NCBI GenBank assembly: GCA_002452555.1
Contig: DKER01000045.1
Coordinates: forward strand, 1 to 13,199
Source: Fidelibacterota bacterium UBA6817
GTDB taxonomy: Bacteria; Fidelibacterota; Fidelibacteria; Fidelibacterales; Fidelibacteraceae
Reading direction: 5' to 3'
DNA: 13,199 nt
Positions 7,692 through 13,199 of the stretch are shown here, in pieces. How positions within the stretch are numbered: position 1 is the stretch's first letter; each line of letters opens with the position of its first letter. The position numbers and the translations under genes were made by a program. The notes beneath the pieces were generated by a model. The model did no database searches. It had not been told where the DNA came from and saw only the letters and a list, made by a program, of their open reading frames with translations.

Positions 7692-7707
7692 ATTTGTGTA
7701 TACAAAT
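7692..7707. promoter_or_regulatory. Operator-like palindrome ATTTGT-GTAT-ACAAAT
   Basis: Perfect 6-bp arms (ATTTGT and ACAAAT) flank a 4-bp centre. The TTTGT-N4-ACAAA shape resembles operators bound by GntR-family and similar dimeric repressors (TGT-N-ACA type). It lies 236 bp upstream of mgsA and 262 bp upstream of uvrC. No regulator gene is in the window, and a 6-bp-arm palindrome in A+T-rich DNA can arise by chance. Confidence 0.25.
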
Positions 7708-7749
7708 AACAATATTAATTTGCCTCATGTCGCGTTTCGATGTATCTTA

Positions 7750-7789
7750 CCCCGCCCCGGTGTATAAGTTACACCGGAGCGGGGGGGGG
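7750..7789. repeat. G+C-rich stem-loop with nine-G homopolymer
   Basis: CCCCGCCCCGGTGT (7750-7763) pairs with ACACCGGAGCGGGG (7771-7784) over 14 positions with one mismatch (C7756 opposite A7778). The loop is ATAAGTT. The right arm runs on into a total of nine G residues (7781-7789). No T-tract follows on either strand and the flanking genes are divergent, so it is not an ordinary terminator. It could be a 5' leader structure, a protein-binding cruciform or a decayed repeat. Confidence 0.7.
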
Positions 7790-7931
7790 TATTACCTAAG
7801 CATAATCATATATCCGGTTTTTTGTATAACCTTGGAATCTTATCAGCAGGTAATACTCTGCTCCAATTATTCATCCAATCCAATCTATCACCCAATTGCA
7901 CCCGGCAGCACCCATCACGCTCAATGAGTCT

Positions 7932-7960
7932 TTGAGCTTTCCTGTAAAGGATATTATATT
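7932..7960 (+). promoter_or_regulatory. Candidate uvrC promoter, possibly leaderless
   Basis: TTGAGC (7932-7937) and TATATT (7955-7960) are separated by exactly 17 bases, a good sigma-70 layout. The uvrC ATG lies only 8 bases after the -10 hexamer, so transcription would begin at or within one or two bases of the start codon. No usable Shine-Dalgarno sequence precedes the ATG: the nearest AAAGG (7946-7950) is 18 bases away. Both facts fit a leaderless mRNA. Confidence 0.35.
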
Positions 7961-7968
7961 CACCCATT

Positions 7969-9804
7969 ATGGATATGATATCTTCAAAATTGTCTATGGT
8001 CCCCCGAAAACCGGGTGTTTACCTTTTTCGGGATGAAAAAGGTGTCATTATTTATATAGGGAAAGCTGCTGTTTTAAAAAACCGTGTTTCATCATATTTC
8101 AAAGGGGAGCACGCTGATCCAAAAATCGGGATTATGGTTTCCAGGATTCACAATATTGAGTGGATCATTACTGACAGTGAAGCAGAAGCTCTTTTAATGG
8201 AAGATAATCTGATAAAGGAATATACGCCTCGGTATAACGTGCGGCTGAAAGATGACAAGACTTTTCCGTTTATCCGTATAACAAACGAAGATTTTCCCCG
8301 TATTTTTATCACCCGAACGGTGGAAAAAGACGGGTCGCGGTATTTTGGACCCTATACGGATGTGCGCCATTTGAGAAAACTTCTCCATGTATTACACCGA
8401 ACCTTTCCAATTCGCACGTGTCGCTTTCGGTTAGATGATGAAACGGTAAGCAATAGAAAAGTTGCACTCTGTCTTGAATACCACCTTCATAATTGTGAAG
8501 GTCCGTGCCAGGGACTTATTGACAAAGAAAGTTATGATACCATGATTCGGCAGATTATCCGGTTTATAGAAGGGCATACAAGAGAAACCCTGTTAGTTCT
8601 GGAAGATCGTATGAAAAAAGCAGCCCGGGATCAGGCTTTTGAAAGAGCAGCCCGTTATAGAGACCAGTTAGAAATCATTCGTAAGGAACTGCCCGGTCAG
8701 AATATAACGCGGACCGATTTTGAAGACCGGGATGTGATTGGTCTGGCCGCCACACCTGACACGGCTATGGTAGTTCTGTTCAGAGTGCGGGAGGGGCGGA
8801 TTATCTCCCGGGAAAAATTTACGCTCCAACAGACAGGCAACCGTCTAAGGCACGAACTCCTTAAGGAATTTATTCGCTCATATTATCCTGAAACGCCATT
8901 TATTCCGCAGGAAATAAATAGTGAACCGATTGATGAAAAAAACCTATTTGAAGATTTTTTATCAGGACAGGCCGGAAGAAAAGTTCATATTATAAGCCCG
9001 GAACGAGGGGATAAGGCAAAACTGCTTACTCTTGCCCGGAAAAATGCAGATATGTTGTTGAAGGATCTTCTGCTGAACCGGATGAAACGGGAATTACAGC
9101 CGGGAAGGATGGTTTCTGCCCTGCAGGAAGCCTTGAATCTAACAGCCCCTCCCATGAGAATTGAAGGATTTGATATTTCCAATATCCAGGGTGAACATAT
9201 CGTAGCATCCTGTGTGGTTTTTGAGAACGGGCAGCCGAAGAAAGCCGATTACAGGAAGTTTATTATAAAAGATTTAAGCCGCCCGGATGATTATGCTTCA
9301 ATGGCTCAGGTGATTGAAAGACACTATACCAGAATTCTGGATGAAAAGAAAAAATTGCCGGATCTCGTCTTAATAGATGGCGGAAAAGGCCAGCTGAATG
9401 CTGCAAAAGCAGTTTTAGATCATCTTGGGTTTGTCCACCTGCCGGTTATCGGTCTTGCCAAACGGCTTGAGGAAGTGTTTATTCCCGGGTATGCCAGTCC
9501 CCAGAATATCCCCAAAACATCTCCGGCTTTACTATTATTACGCAGGATTCGTGATGAGGCACACCGGTTTGCCGTTACATTTCACAGGGACAGACGAGAT
9601 AAGACGATGGTGAAGAGTATCCTTGACGAAATTCCGGGTATCGGCATTAAACGCCGGGCAAAACTCCTGGAAACATATGGATCCGTGCAAGAAATGATGA
9701 AAGAAGATGAAAAGGAAATTGCGGAAAAAACCGGCTTATCCTTAACTTTAATCATGAAACTTATGGAACATATCCGTAATCAATATAAAGGCAATGAATC
9801 GTGA
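7969..9804 (+). CDS. uvrC: Excinuclease ABC subunit C
   Basis: UvrC makes both incisions around bulky DNA lesions after UvrA/UvrB have located and loaded on the damage. The 611-residue protein is full length. It has the GIY-YIG 3'-incision domain (GVYLF 16-20, YIGKA 29-33, catalytic Tyr29, Arg39, Glu78) and four cysteines, C151, C168, C176 and C180, in the spacing of the UvrC iron-sulfur site. A UVR/UvrB-binding coiled coil lies at about 205-240. The RNase H-like 5'-incision domain has FDISNIQG (Asp402), LIDGGKGQ (Asp470) and DEAHRFA (His532). Tandem helix-hairpin-helix DNA-binding motifs lie at 550-602 (IPGIGIKRRAKLL). The frame is closed by TAA at 7945, and M1 at 7969 fits family starts. 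It is the first gene of a three-gene plus-strand cluster and overlaps the next gene by 11 bases. Confidence 0.98.
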   Translation: MDMISSKLSMVPRKPGVYLFRDEKGVIIYIGKAAVLKNRVSSYFKGEHADPKIGIMVSRIHNIEWIITDSEAEALLMEDNLIKEYTPRYNVRLKDDKTFPFIRITNEDFPRIFITRTVEKDGSRYFGPYTDVRHLRKLLHVLHRTFPIRTCRFRLDDETVSNRKVALCLEYHLHNCEGPCQGLIDKESYDTMIRQIIRFIEGHTRETLLVLEDRMKKAARDQAFERAARYRDQLEIIRKELPGQNITRTDFEDRDVIGLAATPDTAMVVLFRVREGRIISREKFTLQQTGNRLRHELLKEFIRSYYPETPFIPQEINSEPIDEKNLFEDFLSGQAGRKVHIISPERGDKAKLLTLARKNADMLLKDLLLNRMKRELQPGRMVSALQEALNLTAPPMRIEGFDISNIQGEHIVASCVVFENGQPKKADYRKFIIKDLSRPDDYASMAQVIERHYTRILDEKKKLPDLVLIDGGKGQLNAAKAVLDHLGFVHLPVIGLAKRLEEVFIPGYASPQNIPKTSPALLLLRRIRDEAHRFAVTFHRDRRDKTMVKSILDEIPGIGIKRRAKLLETYGSVQEMMKEDEKEIAEKTGLSLTLIMKLMEHIRNQYKGNES

Positions 9805-11812
9805 GGTGCTTGTGACAGACATGGAAACGGCTTCAACTGAAGGAATCAGGGAACGTGTGCAAACACTTTTGAACAGAGAACCCGGTCCGCTTGAAACAGA
9901 AATTTTCAGACGGTTGTGGTCTGAAGACTGCAGTGGAAAATATTCAAAAAATCTTTTGTCTGAGCTGGTCAGTGAGAACAGTCGTTTGCCAAAGGATAAT
10001 CCGGATATTCTGGATATTGGAGACAATTATCAATTAATGTTTTCTGTATCGGACAGCAGGGATAAAACAGAGCGGTATTTTGCTGAACATGGAGCCCGGA
10101 GTATCGCTGCCATGGCAATGGTCAGCGGGGGAGACAAAGAAGATGTCGCCAGACTGGTTGAACCGGCGGCACTGAATACCTATGCTGCCGGAATTCCTAT
10201 GCTAAAAATTCATCATGCCCGTATTGGTCAAAAAAACCCGTTTATCAAAATTACGTCTTTGGGTTTATCACGTAACAGGAAAACCCTTCAGACAACATTA
10301 AATACACCGGGAGCTGAAATCTGGTGGCTATATTCTGAAATAAAAGCCGATCAGGATGAACGGGAAATTCGGCAAATCCGATTGAATGATATGATGATTG
10401 CCATATCTGCTCATCCCTGGGTATTGGCTGCCTGTCGTGTCTCCCGGTCCGGGATATTGTGTTCTCTTACAGAATTGATCGGTGAGGAACGAATGGGTAT
10501 CATGCTGGATTCCGAGTCCTGGGGACAAAAACCGGCAGATTTTTTGATGTCAGCTGATCCGGGTGGTTTTCTGCTGTGTTTTCGCCGCACATTTGAACGA
10601 GAAGTAAAAGAATGTATTAATCGTTATGATGCAGCGTTCACTCCTGTTGGGCGTTCTACGGATGATGGAAAGATGACCCTGGTTTCCCGGGATGAAGAAA
10701 CGGCAGAAATCCCGTTTGAATTACTGGCCAGATACAATGGTGAACCCGTGGGACATAATGAATCGGAGCGGGTTTTGGAAGTGAAGAATAAAAAGAATAT
10801 CAAAGATTTCTCCATTCCGGAACCGCACGATTTAAATGACGTTGTAAAGAAACTCATCCGTTCTCCAAACATTTATTTTCCCGGTATTTATAATGGGTTG
10901 GCAGATTCTACGATTCGGGGAAATACACTCAAAATTAAAACTGAGCAGCCGGTTATCCGTTTAAAAGGCAGTAAAAAGCTAGTTTCTGTGAGCATGTCCG
11001 TTGTGGAGTACGAACATGAACGGGATGCCCATACTGCTGCTTATAATGCCGTTGTCAGAGTGTCCCGTCAGCTGGCATGCCTCGGTACGGAAGTTTTGGG
11101 AATATCGGCGGCATTTTCCGAAGGAAATCCTGATACAAGTGATCATTATTTCCATTTTCTGGATGGCGTACGAGGTGTTGCGTCTGCAGCAAAAGCTTTA
11201 AAACTGCCGGTCCTCTCGGCAGAGGTTCAATGGAATGTACCTTCCTGGAACTCTTCACCGGTCGTTGCTGCAACAGGACTGCTGGAGAATAAGAAACAAC
11301 TGGTTGAACCGGGTTTTAAAAATGACGGGGATTTTATCTGTATTCTCGGAAGTTTCAGGGGAGAAATTGAATTCTCTGAATATGCCAAAATTTACCATGG
11401 GGTTCACAAAGGACGACTCGTTCCGGCAGATGGGGACTTTGTATCACAATTAAATATGGCCCTAATGCAGGCAGCCCGTGAAAATGTCATCAAATCGGCT
11501 ATTGATATGGAAACCGGAGGCTTATGTTCGGCTCTCATTAAATCAGCAATTCTTAATGAAAGCTCCCCCATGGGATGCGAAATTTATACAATGAGAAAAA
11601 TGAGAGATGATGCCCTGATTTTCGGGGAAAGCCATTCCACAGTACTGATTACGATTGAAGAACATAAATTGATGGACATGGAGCGCATTGCCAATGATTT
11701 TGGTGTTGCCTGTACAACAGTGGGAAGGGTTCGGGATCACGGGAAATTGATTATTAATGATCTGATTAATCTTGAAATAGAAGATTTGAAAAGAATCCGG
11801 ATGGAGTCATAA
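9794..11812 (+). CDS. PurL-like protein lacking the active-site motifs (putative pseudoenzyme)
   Basis: 672 residues, within the length range of PurL (formylglycinamide ribonucleotide amidotransferase large subunit), and it can be followed through both AIRS-like halves of that family. Recognisable framework segments include the N-terminal ETEIFRRLWSEDCSGKYSKNLL (34-55) and SPNIYF (357-362). GVRGVASAAKALKLPVLSAE (458-477), GGLCSALIKSAI (575-586) and FGESHSTVLITI (610-621) follow. The catalytic elements are lost. WSEHCSYK reads WSEDCSGK (His to Asp45); the ESHNHP position reads SDSRDK (86-91); GGxTGRDGI is replaced by charged residues (about 180-197); LNFGNP reads FSEGNP (441-446); GNVSLYN reads AEVQWNV (476-482). 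It is therefore unlikely to make FGAM. The start is uncertain. ATG 9794 has AAAGG only 2 bases away. GTG 9812 has GAGG 5 bases upstream, just past the uvrC stop. ATG 9821 is a third option. The frame is intact, so it is under selection rather than a pseudogene. Role unknown. Confidence 0.8.
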   Translation: MNREVLVTDMETASTEGIRERVQTLLNREPGPLETEIFRRLWSEDCSGKYSKNLLSELVSENSRLPKDNPDILDIGDNYQLMFSVSDSRDKTERYFAEHGARSIAAMAMVSGGDKEDVARLVEPAALNTYAAGIPMLKIHHARIGQKNPFIKITSLGLSRNRKTLQTTLNTPGAEIWWLYSEIKADQDEREIRQIRLNDMMIAISAHPWVLAACRVSRSGILCSLTELIGEERMGIMLDSESWGQKPADFLMSADPGGFLLCFRRTFEREVKECINRYDAAFTPVGRSTDDGKMTLVSRDEETAEIPFELLARYNGEPVGHNESERVLEVKNKKNIKDFSIPEPHDLNDVVKKLIRSPNIYFPGIYNGLADSTIRGNTLKIKTEQPVIRLKGSKKLVSVSMSVVEYEHERDAHTAAYNAVVRVSRQLACLGTEVLGISAAFSEGNPDTSDHYFHFLDGVRGVASAAKALKLPVLSAEVQWNVPSWNSSPVVAATGLLENKKQLVEPGFKNDGDFICILGSFRGEIEFSEYAKIYHGVHKGRLVPADGDFVSQLNMALMQAARENVIKSAIDMETGGLCSALIKSAILNESSPMGCEIYTMRKMRDDALIFGESHSTVLITIEEHKLMDMERIANDFGVACTTVGRVRDHGKLIINDLINLEIEDLKRIRMES

Positions 11813-11824
11813 AAGGAACTGGAT

Positions 11825-12484
11825 ATGACCTACGCCGTATTAAAGCCGGTTGAAAAAGTGATTGATGTCCCGAAAATTGTTGGAGTGGGACATAATTACA
11901 AAGACCGGTATAAAGAAGCAAAATATACAGATGTCCATCTGCATCCTGTCATTTTTCTCAAACCTTCACAGGCCATAGTACACAGCCCTGGGCCTGTTGA
12001 GCGACCCTTTTATTCGGCACAGGTTGAGTTTGAAGCTGAAGTGACATTGTTAATCGGATCGGAAGCAAGAAATGTTGAAGAAAGAGAAGCCATGGGACTC
12101 ATAGCCGGTGTAGGTGTCGGTGTTGATCTCACAGCCCGGGATGTGTTGGATGATGCAAGACGCGAAGGCCGGGCTTGGACCGAGGCAAAAGGGTTCGATA
12201 ATTCTGCACTCATTTCCCATTTTGTGTCCGTTCTTCACTTTCCCCGTCTGGATAAACTGGATTTCAGGCTCTATCAGAACGGAATTCTTCGACAGAAAGG
12301 CAACACATCAGGCATGATTTATTCCATACCGGAAATCATTTCATATATCAGTTCCATAATGACCCTGCAGCCCGGTGATATTATCTTTACGGGAACACCT
12401 TCGGGGGTTGGGCCGGTCCATTCGGGAGACAGGCTGTTAATAGAACTGGAAACAGAGATATCTGAAGAATTTCTTGTGATTTAA
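11825..12484 (+). CDS. Fumarylacetoacetate hydrolase (FAH) family protein, acylpyruvase/YcgM type
   Basis: 219 residues, the size of the short FAH-domain enzymes that hydrolyse acylpyruvates or decarboxylate oxaloacetate with Mg2+. Motifs in order are VGVGHNYKDRYKEA (19-32, family VGxNYxxHxxE), VIFLKPSQAIV (42-52), VEFEAEVTLLIG (67-78) with metal ligands Glu70 and Glu72, and VGVDLTARD (98-106) with ligand Asp101. WTEAKGFDNSALIS (118-131) with Lys122 and FTGTPSGVGPVHSGD (188-202) complete the set. All metal-binding residues are present, so the enzyme should be active. FAHD1-like acylpyruvase or oxaloacetate decarboxylase activity is the best guess, but the substrate cannot be read from sequence. 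It starts 12 bases after the PurL-like stop with AAAGGA 8 bases before the ATG, so it is very likely co-transcribed with it. Confidence 0.92.
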   Translation: MTYAVLKPVEKVIDVPKIVGVGHNYKDRYKEAKYTDVHLHPVIFLKPSQAIVHSPGPVERPFYSAQVEFEAEVTLLIGSEARNVEEREAMGLIAGVGVGVDLTARDVLDDARREGRAWTEAKGFDNSALISHFVSVLHFPRLDKLDFRLYQNGILRQKGNTSGMIYSIPEIISYISSIMTLQPGDIIFTGTPSGVGPVHSGDRLLIELETEISEEFLVI

Positions 12485-12576
12485 TCCCGTTTCTAAATCG
12501 TGCGGTTCAATATATAAGCTATCAGAAACTTCTGTGATAATGTTGTATTCAATATTTTATACACCAGCTTCCTCCT

Positions 12577-13199
12577 TTAAGATCTTCTTCCAATGGCGAT
12601 TAAACTGTTTGTTTTGTACGTGGATACAATGCCACTTATCACAATAAAATCATTCCGGATGTCTAAACCCATCCACCAAATACTTCCGGGTAAAATGACT
12701 TTTTCCGGGATTTCTGTATACAAGTGCCAGTTCATTCCGTTGTAATGCAATATTTCTCCACCCTGTCCGGCGGCAATAACGTCATTTGCTGCATTTCCCC
12801 GGATCGTATTGCCTACCCATACACTTTCAGTCTCCTGACGGGTTACTTTGTTTTCAAGTCTGTCATATATCCAATATCCTGAATAACTTGCAATGTATAT
12901 TCTGTAAGGATTATTCATCCAAATACTGCTGTAATAAGGGGGATATTCCATATTTGATTCTGGTGTTAATTCCCGGATTACCCCTTTTTCATATTCCAGA
13001 AATATGGTTCCGTCCGTCCAACCGTCCACGCCGCATATCCAGAAAAGATCGGAATGTAAACCATATATATCTGTCAGACGCTCATCAATCCCGCTCTCCA
13101 CCCGCCGGAACCGACTCCCGTCGTAGTGAACCAGTGTCCCGTTGTCTCCCGCAAACCATACGTTATCCGAAGATGAGCCCCAGACCTGATAAACACCAC
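12577..13199 (-). CDS. Beta-propeller-like repeat protein, C-terminal fragment (cut by window edge)
   Basis: The last 206 codons of a larger minus-strand gene. The frame is open to the right edge, and a GTG at 13101 is just an internal valine. Repeated blade-like units can be seen: VWGSSSDNVWFAGDNGTLVHYDG near the edge, then RLTDIYGLHSDLFWICGVDG, then a third with NDVIAAGQGGEILHYNGMNW. This S-x-x-D/N-x-W-x-x-G-x-x-G-x-x-x-HYDG-x-x-W pattern is common in secreted six- to eight-bladed propellers of myxobacteria and Bacteroidetes. These serve as adhesion or sensor modules and are often of unknown function. The visible part has no enzymatic motif. The gene converges on the FAH gene with 92 bp between stops. 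No strong terminator hairpin is visible in that gap; only an imperfect TATCAGAA/TTCTGTGATA dyad occurs. Confidence 0.7.
   Translation of the reverse strand, partial: GVYQVWGSSSDNVWFAGDNGTLVHYDGSRFRRVESGIDERLTDIYGLHSDLFWICGVDGWTDGTIFLEYEKGVIRELTPESNMEYPPYYSSIWMNNPYRIYIASYSGYWIYDRLENKVTRQETESVWVGNTIRGNAANDVIAAGQGGEILHYNGMNWHLYTEIPEKVILPGSIWWMGLDIRNDFIVISGIVSTYKTNSLIAIGRRS

Larger units (their letters stand above)
7457..7968. other. Long divergent intergenic region between mgsA and uvrC
   Basis: A 512-bp spacer with no convincing gene. Short open frames exist on both strands, but they lack ribosome-binding sites and family-like sequence. It must hold the promoters for mgsA (leftward) and uvrC (rightward). 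Visible elements are a purine-rich stretch (about 7500-7570), an operator-like palindrome (7692-7707), a G+C-rich stem-loop with a nine-G run (7750-7789) and a candidate uvrC promoter (7932-7960). Its composition changes abruptly along its length, which suggests a patchwork rather than one functional unit. Confidence 0.6.

Noticed and set aside
7750..7789. Rho-independent terminator
   Set aside because: No T-tract on either strand, and both flanking genes point away from it.
7694..7927. Plus-strand 77-codon frame in the mgsA-uvrC spacer
   Set aside because: It crosses the G+C-rich hairpin and the nine-G run, has no ribosome-binding site and shows no protein-like composition.
11207..11225. 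Small hairpin CTGCCG ... CGGCAG inside the PurL-like gene
   Set aside because: Six-bp arms within a coding sequence, with no T-tract; likely chance.
9794..11812. Canonical PurL annotation for the PurL-like gene
   Set aside because: Framework similarity is real, but the motifs needed for ATP and FGAR chemistry are missing, so an unqualified purL call would mislead.

Overview
The window looks like a piece of a Gram-negative bacterial chromosome of moderate G+C. Housekeeping and stress genes (clpB, mgsA, uvrC) sit among genes for exported proteins: a lipoprotein with a clear lipobox, a signal-peptide DUF2147 protein, and two partial genes at the window edges that look secreted. Lipoprotein glycosidases, DUF2147 proteins and short degenerate intergenic repeats suggest an environmental lineage, perhaps in or near the Bacteroidetes/FCB assemblage. 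That placement is an inference from protein style. No rRNA, tRNA, CRISPR array or insertion sequence was recognised.

Layout. At the left edge is the 5' end of a minus-strand secreted protein (1-118). A spacer of about 310 bp follows, mostly degenerate 7- and 8-bp tandem repeats. Next is clpB on the minus strand (431-3010). A divergent promoter region (3011-3175) separates clpB from a plus-strand DUF2147 gene (3176-3643). A strong hairpin (3665-3692) acts as a probable two-way terminator between that gene and the minus-strand multidomain glycosidase lipoprotein (3692-6376). Two more minus-strand genes follow: a flavodoxin-like gene (6443-6916) and methylglyoxal synthase mgsA (6989-7456). A 512-bp divergent spacer (7457-7968) holds a G+C-rich stem-loop with a nine-G run and an operator-like palindrome. 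The plus strand then carries a compact cluster: uvrC (7969-9804), a PurL-like gene overlapping it (9794-11812) and a fumarylacetoacetate hydrolase family gene 12 bp further on (11825-12484). At the right edge is the 3' end of a minus-strand beta-propeller-like gene (12577 to the edge).

The most unusual item is the 672-residue protein encoded at 9794-11812. It can be followed along most of phosphoribosylformylglycinamidine synthase II (PurL), but nearly every signature motif is changed: WSEHCSYK reads WSEDCSGK, the ESHNHP segment is unrecognisable, and the glycine-rich GGxTGRDG loop, LNFGNP and GNVSLYN are gone or altered. It looks like a diverged PurL paralogue that kept the fold and lost the active site, yet it remains an intact reading frame translationally coupled to uvrC. 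It may be an undescribed pseudoenzyme or a repurposed enzyme, and it is the best candidate here for something new. The rest of the window reads as well-known families.
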